From Chloroflexota bacterium (GTDB lineage Bacteria > Chloroflexota > Anaerolineae > Anaerolineales > VGOW01), in NCBI GenBank assembly GCA_016213135.1, contig JACRBQ010000117.1:28552-92551 (forward strand): a stretch of DNA of 64,000 nt, given 5' to 3'. The notes beneath the pieces are model-generated. The model was not told the DNA's origin. It did not search any database and saw only the letters and a program-made list of their open reading frames with translations. Below, one piece after another: positions 1-8,048 of the stretch; the stretch's first letter is position 1; each line of letters begins with the position of its first letter. The position numbers and the translations under genes were made by a program.

Positions 1-428
1 CCAATTCCCGTGCTGATGGTGAGGTACACTAGATCGTTGTGGCCCCGGCCCGCGCCGAACTTCCATTCGGCCAGGGCCGCCAGGTTGGCGTCGTTGCCCA
101 GTTCCACGGGGAGGTTGAAGCGCGATTGCATGATCTCGCGCAGCGGCAGATTCACCCAGCCGGGCAAATTGGGCGCGTTGTACACCACGCCGGTAAACGG
201 ATTGGACGGCCCAGGCGCGCCGATGGCTATGGCTTCCACCTCGTCCTGCGCGCCGTCGTTAGCGGGAAGCACTTCCTGCACCAGATGCACCACGCGATCC
301 AACACGGACTCGTTACTGTCTTTAGCCAGGGTGGGGTGCTTAATATGGGTCAGCAGCTCGCCGTCCGGCGTGTACCGCGCCGCCCGCAAGTTAGTCCCGC
401 CCAAATCAACCGCGACATAGCTCTTCAT
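1..428 (-). CDS. ROK family sugar kinase (N-terminal part, cut by window edge)
   Basis: Only the first 142 codons lie in the window; the frame is open to base 1. The ATG is at 426-428 on the minus strand. The product starts MKSYVAVDLGGTNLRAARY, the DxGGT phosphate-binding signature of ROK-family kinases and repressors. Further on are IAIGAPGP and LGNDANLAALAEWKFGAG, whose NDA segment carries the family's catalytic Asp, and YLTISTGIG at the cut end. No DNA-binding domain precedes the kinase fold, so a glucokinase-like enzyme that phosphorylates a hexose in the cytoplasm is more likely than a ROK repressor. The substrate cannot be read from this fragment. Family assignment is firm. Confidence 0.9.
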   Translation of the reverse strand, partial: MKSYVAVDLGGTNLRAARYTPDGELLTHIKHPTLAKDSNESVLDRVVHLVQEVLPANDGAQDEVEAIAIGAPGPSNPFTGVVYNAPNLPGWVNLPLREIMQSRFNLPVELGNDANLAALAEWKFGAGRGHNDLVYLTISTGI

Positions 429-497
429 AACCGTAAGGTGCGCCCTGATAAAAAAGGATACTGCATGTTGTCTGATATAATCCGCTGGCCGGCAACG

Positions 498-1064
498 CTA
501 AGGCGCAATGTTCGCGGTCATCGTCAGCGCCCCGTCGCCCACGGTAAGTGCCGTCACCGTCACGCCGCCCGGAGCATCATTCACCAGCGAGAGCAACTTG
601 TCGTTAAGCGTGGAGGTGAGTGTTTTGAGCATGCCACCGGGCACAGGCACCGGCCCAAAGTCGGCAGTCACCAGGCTCACGTCGATCTGGCCGTTGACCA
701 CTGCCGCTTTCATGACCACCAGCGCATTGGCCGTAAAGTTGCTCGTGACCACCGTGCTGTAAAACTTGATCTGCCCGTCGCGCAAGTAAACCTGGGGATG
801 CGTAAACGTTGCCGTGGCGTCCGAAGCCAACTGCCCGGCGAGCCACGAGGTCAACTCGCTTTCGGTAATCGAAACGGTCACCTCGCCGGTGGCCGAACTG
901 AGTGATTTGAACTTGTCCAGCAACGACCCGACGGCCTCGGTGGACACCGCAATGGGGGCATATTCGGGCGTGGGGCCGCCGACGGTGACCGAACTGCATG
1001 CCAGCGCAGCAAACATGACCAGCGCCGCAGGCGCCAGCAAATTCGTAAAACCATACTTTTTCAT
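498..1064 (-). CDS. Lipoprotein of unknown function
   Basis: 188 aa. The N-terminus MKKYGFTNLLAPAALVMFAA is followed by a lipobox (LACSS, Cys about residue 23), so it should be a lipid-anchored extracytoplasmic protein. The rest, rich in Thr/Val/Ser, resembles small beta-rich lipid-binding domains of the DUF2993/LmeA kind, with alternating hydrophobic strands and a ...TVTALTVGDGALTMTA end; that resemblance is impression only. It is divergent from scpB, with 12 bases between the starts, and its likely promoter lies inside the first codons of scpB. Confidence 0.75.
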   Translation of the reverse strand: MKKYGFTNLLAPAALVMFAALACSSVTVGGPTPEYAPIAVSTEAVGSLLDKFKSLSSATGEVTVSITESELTSWLAGQLASDATATFTHPQVYLRDGQIKFYSTVVTSNFTANALVVMKAAVVNGQIDVSLVTADFGPVPVPGGMLKTLTSTLNDKLLSLVNDAPGGVTVTALTVGDGALTMTANIAP

Positions 1065-1076
1065 TGAGATCGAGCC

Positions 1077-1733
1077 TTGTCTGACGATTATAACACGCCC
1101 CCTTTAACCCTCGCGGCGCTCGTAGAGAGCCTGCTGTTCGTGGCTGACGAACCCGTGCCCGTGGCTCAGCTTGCCACGGCCCTTAACGTCACACCGCGCG
1201 AAGTTGAGAGCGCGCTGGTCGAATTGGCCCAGGCCGGCAACGCCCCCGGGCGCGGCCTGCGTTTGCAGCGCGCCAAAGACCGCGTGCAACTGACCACCGC
1301 GCCCGCCGCGGCCGATCACGTCGAGCGTTTTCTCGGCCTCGAGTCGATCCAACGCCTCAGCCACCCGGCGCTGGAGACGCTGGCTATTGTGGCCTACCAG
1401 CAGCCCGTCACCCGGCCGCACATCGAAGCCGTGCGCGGCGTGAACTGCGATGGCGTCATCAAATCGCTGCTCTCCAAAGGCCTCATCGAGGAATCCGGCC
1501 GCACCGAGGGGCCGGGCCGCCCCATCCTTTACTGCACCACCCCCGCTTTCTTGCAGCACTTCGGACTCTCGTCGCTCGCCGATCTGCCCCAATTGAATCT
1601 GGATGCGAAAGGGGAATCGGCCCCGCCTCTCGGCGGTGACACCGAGGACTCCGCCCCGGCCGAGTCGCCAATTGACGCGTCCGAGCCAGAGCCGCCCGCC
1701 GCACCCACCCTCGAGGAATCCCATGCCCCCTGA
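1077..1733 (+). CDS. scpB: Segregation and condensation protein B
   Basis: 218 aa. ScpB forms the SMC-ScpAB condensin complex that compacts and segregates the chromosome. The two winged-helix domains are recognisable: ALVESLLFVADEPV near the N-terminus, then HPALETLAIVAYQQPVTR and IEAVRGVNCDG, all family signatures. A Pro/Glu/Ala-rich tail of about 45 residues is poorly conserved. The start is a TTG at 1077; no ATG or GTG exists before the conserved core. scpA, normally directly upstream, is absent here because the upstream gene runs the other way. The gene overlaps rluB by 11 bases, and scpB-rluB-cmk is a widely conserved order. Confidence 0.93.
   Translation: MSDDYNTPPLTLAALVESLLFVADEPVPVAQLATALNVTPREVESALVELAQAGNAPGRGLRLQRAKDRVQLTTAPAAADHVERFLGLESIQRLSHPALETLAIVAYQQPVTRPHIEAVRGVNCDGVIKSLLSKGLIEESGRTEGPGRPILYCTTPAFLQHFGLSSLADLPQLNLDAKGESAPPLGGDTEDSAPAESPIDASEPEPPAAPTLEESHAP
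1087..1092 (-). promoter_or_regulatory. Extended -10 box for the lipoprotein gene
   Basis: Read on the minus strand the sequence is TGTTATAAT, a perfect TATAAT preceded by a TGn extension, 22 bases upstream of the ATG at 1064. The box lies inside codons 4-6 of scpB on the other strand. No convincing -35 element is visible. Confidence 0.5.
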
Positions 1734-2484
1734 ACGATTGCAAAAGCTTTTGGCCGCCGCCGGCTTCGGCTCGCGCCGTGCCTGCGAAGACCTCATCGGC
1801 GCGGGCCGCGTGCGGGTGAACGGCGCGGTGGCTCATATTGGCGATAAAGCCGACCCCGTGAGCGACCGCGTCACCCTCGACGGGGTGGCGGTGGAACCGG
1901 AAGCGCCCGTCTATATCATGCTCAACAAGCCGAGGGGGGTGGTCTCGTCGCTGCGCGCTCAGGGCGACCGCCCAACCGTGCGCGACCTCGTTTCGGCGCG
2001 GGGCCGCCTATACCCCGTGGGCCGGCTGGACACCATGAGCGAAGGCCTCATCCTCCTCACCAACGACGGCGAACTGACCAACCGCATTACGCACCCGCGC
2101 TACGGGCACGAGAAGGAATACCGCGTGCTGGTGCTCAGTCCGGTGCGCCCCGAGGCTCTGCAAACCTGGCGGCGCGGGCTGGTCATCAAAGATGAGGACG
2201 GCAAATCCGAACGCACCGGCCCGGCGCAAGTGGAAATCGGTACCAGCGAGCGCACCGGCGACGGCGCCTGGCTGCGGGTGGTGATGCGCGAAGGCAAGAA
2301 GCATCAAATCCGCCGCATCGGTGAAGCGCTGGGCATGTACGTGGCCCGCATCGTGCGGGTGCGCATAGGCACTTTGCTGATGGGCACACTCAAAACGGGC
2401 GAGTGGCGACATCTCACCCCCGCCGAGTTGCGTGGTTTGCTGGCAGCCACCGGGTCGCCGGTGGCGCGCGCGCCCCGGAAATAG
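1723..2484 (+). CDS. rluB: 23S rRNA pseudouridine synthase, RsuA/RluB family
   Basis: 253 aa from the ATG at 1723, which overlaps the end of scpB. An S4 RNA-binding domain comes first (MPPERLQKLLAAAGFGSRRA), then the synthase domain with YIMLNKPRGVVSS and the catalytic-Asp motif GRLDTMSEGLILLTNDGEL near residue 102. REGKKHQIRR is the typical C-terminal motif. By family knowledge it isomerises a uridine in the peptidyl-transferase region of 23S rRNA. RluB rather than RsuA is inferred from linkage to scpB and cmk. It ends in TAG, so amber is an ordinary stop in this genome. Confidence 0.92.
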   Translation: MPPERLQKLLAAAGFGSRRACEDLIGAGRVRVNGAVAHIGDKADPVSDRVTLDGVAVEPEAPVYIMLNKPRGVVSSLRAQGDRPTVRDLVSARGRLYPVGRLDTMSEGLILLTNDGELTNRITHPRYGHEKEYRVLVLSPVRPEALQTWRRGLVIKDEDGKSERTGPAQVEIGTSERTGDGAWLRVVMREGKKHQIRRIGEALGMYVARIVRVRIGTLLMGTLKTGEWRHLTPAELRGLLAATGSPVARAPRK

Positions 2485-2498
2485 TGGCTGGCTCTTTG

Positions 2499-3185
2499 AT
2501 GATTCCTTCCGTCATTGCGCTCGATGGCCCGGCCTCCTCCGGGAAATCCACTGTGGGGGCGTTGGTGGCGGGCCGCCTCAATTATTTATTTTTCGACTCT
2601 GGCGTGATGTACCGCGCGGTCACACTGGCGGCGCTACTGCGCCGCATCCCCATTGCGGACGAAGCGGCGGTGAGCGCGCTGGCCGAGTCGGTGCAAATTG
2701 ATGTGCTGCCGCCGCTGTTTAACGATGGCCGCCAATGCACCGTGCTGCTGGACAAAGAAGACGTGACGTGGGCTATTCGCGCCCCCGAAGTGGATGCGGC
2801 GGTGTCGCAAGTGTCAGCGTATGCGCGGGTGCGGCAGGTGCTCACCGGGCAAATGCGCGCCATTGCCCGGCGCGGGCGCATTCTCATGGCCGGGCGCGAC
2901 ATCGGCACGGTGGTGTTGCCGGATGCCGAACTCAAAATCTACCTCGACGCCTCCGCCGAGGAGCGCGCCCAGCGCCGCTATGCCGAGCAAGCCGGCCGTG
3001 GCGGCAAGGAAAGTTACGACGACATTTTGGCCGCCATCCGCAAGCGCGACGCCTTCGACTCCGGTCGCGAGCACGCGCCGCTGGTCGTGGCCGCCGACGC
3101 GGCCACGGTGGACACCACGGGCTTGAGCGTGTCGCAGGTGGTGTCGCGGTTACTGGCGTTGATAAAAGATAGAGAAACGGCGTAG
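2499..3185 (+). CDS. cmk: Cytidylate kinase
   Basis: 228 aa. It phosphorylates CMP/dCMP with ATP in the cytoplasm. The P-loop is at residues 8-16 (DGPASSGKST), followed by YLFFDSGVMYRAVTLAAL, the CMP-binding motif of the family, and later GRDIGTVVLPDAELKIYLDA. The ATG at 2499 puts the P-loop at the usual distance; a GTG at 2484 is in frame but would add five residues. The stop codon (3183-3185) overlaps the start of a palindromic repeat. Confidence 0.95.
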   Translation: MIPSVIALDGPASSGKSTVGALVAGRLNYLFFDSGVMYRAVTLAALLRRIPIADEAAVSALAESVQIDVLPPLFNDGRQCTVLLDKEDVTWAIRAPEVDAAVSQVSAYARVRQVLTGQMRAIARRGRILMAGRDIGTVVLPDAELKIYLDASAEERAQRRYAEQAGRGGKESYDDILAAIRKRDAFDSGREHAPLVVAADAATVDTTGLSVSQVVSRLLALIKDRETA

Positions 3186-3210
3186 GGGCGACCCTTGTGG
3201 TCGCCCCCAC
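3182..3210. repeat. Palindromic GGGGCGACC repeat
   Basis: A perfect 9-bp inverted repeat (GGGGCGACC at 3185-3193, loop CTTGT, GGTCGCCCC at 3199-3207) with partial extension outward. The motif is related to the element at 31796-31848 (GTGGGGGCGAAC...). It starts at the stop codon of cmk and could fold as a weak terminator or mRNA-stabilising hairpin. A GTG inside it is in frame with the next gene but is unlikely to be its start. Confidence 0.7.
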
Positions 3211-3220
3211 CGCGCCCGAT

Positions 3221-3880
3221 ATGACCTTCTCGCAGCCTCTTCCCGTTCGATTATTCCGCGCCGTGGGCCGCCCGTTGTTTCGCGGTATCTTCCGGGCGGG
3301 GTGCCGCATCACGATGCACGGACTGAATAACGTGCCCCCACCGGGTGGATACATCATCGCCATGAATCATTTGGCGACCTACGATCCGCCGCTGCTGGTG
3401 GCCTTCTGGCCTTATCCGCCCGAAACGCTCGGCGCTGCCGACATGATGGAGAAGCCGTTCACCGGCCACATCATGCGCTGGTACGGCACGGTGCCGGTGC
3501 ATCGCGGCGAGTTCGACAAGGCTGTGGTCGAAAAGGCGCTCGCTATTCTCAAGGCCAACCGGCCATTTGTGATTGCCCCGGAGGGCGGGCGCACGCACAA
3601 GCCCGGCATGCGCGAGGCCAAGCCCGGCATTGCTTATCTGGCGCTCAAAGCAAACGTGCCCATTGTGCCGGTGGGCATCACCGGCACCGAAACTATGATG
3701 TCCGACTGGAAGGCGCTGCGGCGCGCGACGCTCAGTCTTACCGTAGGCGAGCCGTTTCGCCTGCCCGAAAACTCGGTGCCACGCGAGGCCCGCCACGAAA
3801 AGCTGGCCGAATACACCACGCTCATCATGCGCCGCATCGCCGCGATTCTGCCGCCGGAATATCGGGGCGTGTACGGGTGA
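3221..3880 (+). CDS. PlsC-like 1-acyl-glycerol-3-phosphate acyltransferase, copy 1
   Basis: 219 aa from the ATG at 3221. The acyltransferase blocks are present in order: NHLATYDPP (HxxxxD catalytic motif), GTVPVHRGEFD, APEGGRTHKPG, and a terminal block IVPVGITGTE. Such enzymes transfer an acyl chain to lysophosphatidic acid at the inner membrane face. The usual block III motif PEGTR reads PEGGR here. First of three consecutive related genes; it overlaps the next by four bases (GTGA). Which acyl acceptor each paralogue uses is not evident. Confidence 0.88.
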   Translation: MTFSQPLPVRLFRAVGRPLFRGIFRAGCRITMHGLNNVPPPGGYIIAMNHLATYDPPLLVAFWPYPPETLGAADMMEKPFTGHIMRWYGTVPVHRGEFDKAVVEKALAILKANRPFVIAPEGGRTHKPGMREAKPGIAYLALKANVPIVPVGITGTETMMSDWKALRRATLSLTVGEPFRLPENSVPREARHEKLAEYTTLIMRRIAAILPPEYRGVYG

Positions 3881-4506
3881 AGGTAGCGCGTTCTCCCCAT
3901 CCCCTCCGCCCGCTGTTTCGCTCACTGGCCCGATGGGCCTGCCGGGTTTTGCTCCGGCTCACGGTGAGCGGCGTGGGAAACGTGCCGCCGACGGGCGGGG
4001 CGCTGTTGACGATGAACCACCTCGGCGACGCCGACCCGATCATGTTGGTGGGCTGCACCCCGCGCGATGTGGAAGTAATCGGCAAGGCGGAAATTCTGAG
4101 CTGGCCGTTGCTGGGCGCGTTAGCCGCCGCGTATGGCATGATGGCCGTGCGGCGCGGGCAACCGGATCGCGAGACGCTGACGATGGCGCTGGAAGCGTTG
4201 GGCCGTGGTGAGGCGCTGATGCTGGCCCCGGAGGGGCGCGAGAGCAAGACTCACGCGCTGGAGCAAGCCAAAGGCGGGGCGGCGTTTCTGGCGTTGTACA
4301 GCGGCGCGCCCATTGTGCCGGTGGCCATCACCGGGACGGAAAAAGTGTACTCGCAATGGCTGCGCCTGCGGCGGCCCCGTGTTACACTCACCTTCGGGGC
4401 GACTTACCGGTTGCCCCCCGGAGCCGACCGCCGCGCCGCCGCCGATTTGATGATGCGCCGTATTGCCGAAATGTTGCCGACGGAGTATCGAGGGTTTTAC
4501 CAGTGA
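3877..4506 (+). CDS. PlsC-like acyltransferase, copy 2
   Basis: 209 aa from a GTG at 3877 that overlaps the previous stop (GTGA), so translational coupling is likely. The catalytic HxxxxD motif is NHLGDADP. MMAVRRGQPDRE and APEGRESKTH occupy blocks II and III, followed by IVPVAITGTEKVY. In block III the sequence PEGRES replaces PEGTRS, so the Thr before Arg is missing. Otherwise the length and order are typical of the LPLAT superfamily. Followed by a palindromic repeat. Confidence 0.86.
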   Translation: MKVARSPHPLRPLFRSLARWACRVLLRLTVSGVGNVPPTGGALLTMNHLGDADPIMLVGCTPRDVEVIGKAEILSWPLLGALAAAYGMMAVRRGQPDRETLTMALEALGRGEALMLAPEGRESKTHALEQAKGGAAFLALYSGAPIVPVAITGTEKVYSQWLRLRRPRVTLTFGATYRLPPGADRRAAADLMMRRIAEMLPTEYRGFYQ

Positions 4507-4510
4507 TTTG

Positions 4511-4578
4511 AACCGCGAAGGCGCGAAGAGCGCGAAGTCCTTCTTCGCTATCTTTGCGTCCTTCGCGGCTTCGCGGTT
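4511..4578. repeat. Imperfect inverted repeat of the AACCGCGAAG type
   Basis: About 68 bases in which AACCGCGAAG at the left end is answered by CTTCGCGGTT at the right end; the interior is built from GCGAAG units on one side and CTTCGC/CTTTGCG units on the other. It lies between two acyltransferase genes, ending 11 bases before the next start. It looks like a dispersed element rather than a dedicated terminator because a related design recurs at 23384-23474. Confidence 0.75.
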
Positions 4579-4589
4579 ATATCTCTCCG

Positions 4590-5324
4590 ATGGATCACGA
4601 ACTCGCCGTTTCTAACTCCCGCCCCGCCGCTCGCAAGCGCCAGTACGATCACGCCAGTCACGAGCCAATGCGCCGCCTGTTGCGCAGGATTATGGGCTAC
4701 ATCGCCTGGCATTGGCTGGCGCGCATAGAACGCGTGGAGGGCGTGGAAAACCTGCCGCTCACCGGCCCGGCTATCATCATGATCAATCACATCGCGTTCA
4801 TCGATCCGATTGTAGTAATGGGCCATGTGCCACGCAACATTGTGCCCATGGCGAAAGTGGAAGCCTATCGGGTTCCGGTATGGGGCCTCTTCCCGCACCT
4901 GTGGGGCGTGATTCCGGTTCGTCGGGGCGAGGCCGACCGCGAAGCGCTGATGCACGCCCTGGCCGTGCTGGAGGCGGGCGAGGTGGTACTGGTGGCCCCG
5001 CAGGGCACGCGCCGGCCGGCGCTGATCCAGGCCAGGGATGGCATTGCTTATATGGCCTACAAATCAGGCGCGCCCATTGTTCCGGTTGCGCTGGAGGGCA
5101 CTGAGGGTTTTCCGTCCATCAGCAAAAAGCGCTGGTCACAGCCCGGCGTCACGATGAAGATGGGCAAGCCTTTCCGCTTCAAGCCCATCACCGGGCGGCT
5201 GCCCCGCGAGGCGCTGCGGCAAATGACCGACGAGGCCATGTATCGCCTGGCGGCCATGCTGCCCGAGCACCGGCGCGGGGTGTATGGGGATTTGTCGAAG
5301 GCCACGCAGGATTACATCGAGTGA
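4590..5324 (+). CDS. PlsC-like acyltransferase, copy 3
   Basis: 244 aa from the ATG at 4590; the 12 codons before it are repeat sequence. After a basic N-terminal tail it has the HxxxxD motif NHIAFIDP, the block II stretch GVIPVRRGEADRE and IVPVALEGTEGF. Block III reads APQGTRRPAL: the Glu of the PEGTR motif, which helps bind the glycerol-phosphate acceptor in characterised PlsC, is Gln (codon CAG). The enzyme may therefore be altered in acceptor or weak. Terminal member of the acyltransferase trio. Confidence 0.85.
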   Translation: MDHELAVSNSRPAARKRQYDHASHEPMRRLLRRIMGYIAWHWLARIERVEGVENLPLTGPAIIMINHIAFIDPIVVMGHVPRNIVPMAKVEAYRVPVWGLFPHLWGVIPVRRGEADREALMHALAVLEAGEVVLVAPQGTRRPALIQARDGIAYMAYKSGAPIVPVALEGTEGFPSISKKRWSQPGVTMKMGKPFRFKPITGRLPREALRQMTDEAMYRLAAMLPEHRRGVYGDLSKATQDYIE

Positions 5325-5357
5325 CCCTTGGATAACAGCCTAGGCGGCGCATTACCG

Positions 5358-6797
5358 ATGGTGAACACGCCGCCGCCCGGCCGCGATACCCACCGGCCCC
5401 GCCATCCCGGCGGCGTGGTGGAGGGCGTGGACGCCGGGTCGCTGGCCGCCGCCCTTGATCTGCGCCCCGGCGATGAAGTACTGGGCGTGAACGGCCACCC
5501 GGTGCAGGACGTGATCGACGTGCAGTTTTACGCCGCCGACGACTTCGTGAGCATGGCCTTCCGCCGCGATGGGCGTGACCATGTCGCCGCCGCGCCTCGC
5601 GCCGAAGGCCAGCCGCTGGGCATCGAGTTCACCCACCCCACCTTCGATATCGACATCCGCCGTTGCAACAACCTGTGCCCGTTTTGCTTTGTGCTGCAAA
5701 CTGCGCCGCGCATGCGCCGCACGTTGTACATCAAAGACGACGACTACCGCTACTCGTTCCTCTACGGCCACTTTGTCACCCTCACCAACCTGAGCGAGCG
5801 CGACTGGCAGCGCCTCGAGGAGCAGCGGCTCTCGCCCCTGTACGTGTCGGTGCACGCCACCGATTTGGCCGCCCGCCGCGCCTGCCTGGCCAACCCCGCC
5901 GCGCCCGATGTGCTGGAGCAGTTGCGCTGGCTGAAGTCGCGAGGCATTCAGTGCCACACGCAATTGGTGATCACCCCCGGCCTCAACGACGGCCCCATTC
6001 TCGAGCAATCCATTCGTGATCTGGCAAAGCTCTATCCCGCCGTGCAATCGGTGAGCGTGGTCCCAGTCGGCCTCACCAAACACCACAAATACGGCCACCG
6101 GGCCAACACGGTGGATGAAGCCTGCGTGGTGCTGGATACGGTGGAGAAGTGGCAAGCCCGGTGCGCCAAAAAGCTGGGCGTGCAATTCGCCCACGCCACC
6201 GACGAGTGGTATTTGGTCACTGGCCGCTCGCTGCCGCCCATCAAGGATTTGCACGGGCTGGCGCTGGAAGAAAACGGGCTGGGGCAGGTGCGCGCGTTTT
6301 TGAACGAGTGGCGGCGCGTGCAGCGCGAACTGAAAACGATGAAGGGCCTCCGCAAACTAGCGGGGCGCAGGGCCACGCTGGCAACCGGGACCCTGTTCGG
6401 GCCGGTGCTGGCGCGGACGGCGGCATCCTTTAATCGCTTCGCCGCCACGGCGGTGAATGTGGCCCCCGTTGTCAACGAACGGTTGGGCGAGGGCATCACG
6501 GTGGCCGGCCTGATCATGGGCCGCGACGTGATCCGTCAACTATCCGGGCGCGACCTGGGCGAGTTTGTGGCGCTGCCGCGCGTGATGTTCGATCACCCGC
6601 AAGGCATCAGCCTCGACGACGTGTCGCCGTTGGAAATTGCCCGCGCGCTCGACCGCCCTGTGTTTCTGGCTGACCGCATGGGCGACGTGCTCGACGCATT
6701 TGTAGGCCGCAACCCGCTGGTGTTTCATCCCGGCGACGATTCGATTCCGCTGGAAGTGATGCGCGCCGGGGGCTGGGCGGTGGAGAAATATCTATAG
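5358..6797 (+). CDS. PDZ / radical-SAM DUF512 family protein
   Basis: 479 aa. A PDZ-like domain (GGVVEGVDAGSLAAALDLRPGD) leads into a radical-SAM-like core with the cysteine cluster RRCNNLCPFCF (CxxxCxxC) near residue 110, then the DUF512 domain. This architecture is conserved in Firmicutes, cyanobacteria and Chloroflexota; its reaction is unknown. The Cys spacing suits a [4Fe-4S] cluster that would cleave S-adenosylmethionine. ATG 5358 is chosen over an in-frame TTG at 5328, which directly follows the previous stop; neither has a good ribosome-binding site. Confidence 0.85.
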   Translation: MVNTPPPGRDTHRPRHPGGVVEGVDAGSLAAALDLRPGDEVLGVNGHPVQDVIDVQFYAADDFVSMAFRRDGRDHVAAAPRAEGQPLGIEFTHPTFDIDIRRCNNLCPFCFVLQTAPRMRRTLYIKDDDYRYSFLYGHFVTLTNLSERDWQRLEEQRLSPLYVSVHATDLAARRACLANPAAPDVLEQLRWLKSRGIQCHTQLVITPGLNDGPILEQSIRDLAKLYPAVQSVSVVPVGLTKHHKYGHRANTVDEACVVLDTVEKWQARCAKKLGVQFAHATDEWYLVTGRSLPPIKDLHGLALEENGLGQVRAFLNEWRRVQRELKTMKGLRKLAGRRATLATGTLFGPVLARTAASFNRFAATAVNVAPVVNERLGEGITVAGLIMGRDVIRQLSGRDLGEFVALPRVMFDHPQGISLDDVSPLEIARALDRPVFLADRMGDVLDAFVGRNPLVFHPGDDSIPLEVMRAGGWAVEKYL

Positions 6798-6823
6798 CGC
6801 GCGGCGCGCTTGTCCCCGTGTGA

Positions 6824-6829
6824 TAGAAT
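6824..6829 (+). promoter_or_regulatory. -10 box of a probable leaderless promoter
   Basis: TAGAAT ends eight bases before the ATG at 6838, with no Shine-Dalgarno sequence between. Transcription would start at or within two bases of the start codon. No clear -35 is present. Confidence 0.4.
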
Positions 6830-6837
6830 CCCGCGAT

Positions 6838-8046
6838 ATGCGTTTCTCCAAACAGATCAAGCCGCCGGCTAGGAATCCACTGGGGATACTGGCAGTCGTT
6901 TTCGTCGCGTTCGGTGGCGTCATGGTGGCGCTCACTGCCTTTGCACTCCTCACCAGGCAAACTCGCGCCGACCAATACCCGGCCACAATGGTGATCAGCC
7001 TGCCGGCTGCGGCAGAGACCGTTGAGCCGTTGAGGCCCACGCCCGCCACGCTGGCGGCGTTGATCAGTGCCCCGTCGCAGTCGGTCACGCCTACCAGTAG
7101 CGACCCGCGACCGCCTACTTCCACGCCCACGCCGGCGCTGCGGCCCACCGGCTACTATGTGGCCCCGCTGAATCCAACGCCCATCCCCACTCCGGAACTG
7201 CCGCCTGCCGCGCCGTTCCCCGCTTCGTGCGACGGGCCGGGCCGCATGAACATCCTCGTCATCGGCATGGACGGGCGCTCCGCCAATTACGACCGCGCCG
7301 CCCGCGCCGATGCCCTGGCGGTGATCGGCGTGAACTTCGGCGACCGCTCGGCGCAAATCCTGTCCATTCCGCGCGACCTGTGGGTGCAGATTCCGGCCTA
7401 CGGCACGCAGCCCACGCAAGAGAATCGAATCAACACCGGCTACGCGCTGGCGGGAAGCTATGGCTACCCCGGCGGCGGCGCGGCGTTTCAGGCCTATGTG
7501 ATTTCGCAGACGTTCGGCTTGCGGATCGACCGCGCCATGGTGCTAAACTTCACGGCGTTCGAGAGCGCCATTGACACCATTGGCGGCGTGGATATTAACG
7601 TGACAACGGCGGTGCACGATCCCAGGTATCCCGACGATCAGGGCGGCACGCTCGTGCTCGAAATCCCCGCCGGGCTGGTGCACATGGATGGGCGCACCGC
7701 GCTCATGTATGCGCGCACGCGGCACGCCGACAGCGACTTTGGCCGCATGCGCCGCCAGCAAAAAGTGCTTATGGCCGTGCGCGACAAGTTGCTCACGCCG
7801 GAATCACTACTCGTGCTGCCCTCACTGGTTCAGCTTATCTATCAGTCAGTCAGCACCGATCTCAGCCTGGACGATGTGGGCCTGCTGGGGTGCGTCGGCC
7901 CGCAAATCCCGCGCGAGTCCATTACCCAGATTGTCATCGACTCCACGATGACCACGTCGTTTGTGGCGACGAGCGGCGCGCAAGTGCTGCTGCCAAAAAT
8001 GGACCTCATCACGCCGCTGTTGGCCGCGTTCAATACCGGGCAATAG
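6838..8046 (+). CDS. LytR-CpsA-Psr (LCP) family protein
   Basis: 402 aa. A single N-terminal membrane helix (about residues 15-37) is followed by a Thr/Pro-rich stalk and an extracytoplasmic LCP domain. LCP enzymes transfer glycopolymers from polyprenyl pyrophosphate carriers to peptidoglycan or protein. Recognisable signatures are NILVIGMDGR, SIPRDLWVQIP with the conserved Arg, DTIGGVDINV and YARTRHADSDFGRMRRQQ with the clustered basic residues. The start is the ATG at 6838. It converges with the isopentenyl phosphate kinase gene, two bases apart. Confidence 0.9.
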   Translation: MRFSKQIKPPARNPLGILAVVFVAFGGVMVALTAFALLTRQTRADQYPATMVISLPAAAETVEPLRPTPATLAALISAPSQSVTPTSSDPRPPTSTPTPALRPTGYYVAPLNPTPIPTPELPPAAPFPASCDGPGRMNILVIGMDGRSANYDRAARADALAVIGVNFGDRSAQILSIPRDLWVQIPAYGTQPTQENRINTGYALAGSYGYPGGGAAFQAYVISQTFGLRIDRAMVLNFTAFESAIDTIGGVDINVTTAVHDPRYPDDQGGTLVLEIPAGLVHMDGRTALMYARTRHADSDFGRMRRQQKVLMAVRDKLLTPESLLVLPSLVQLIYQSVSTDLSLDDVGLLGCVGPQIPRESITQIVIDSTMTTSFVATSGAQVLLPKMDLITPLLAAFNTGQ

Positions 8047-8048
8047 CC

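Noticed and set aside
3197..3220. GTG start of the first acyltransferase at 3197
   Set aside because: The eight extra codons are translated from the palindromic repeat; ATG 3221 gives the usual N-terminus.
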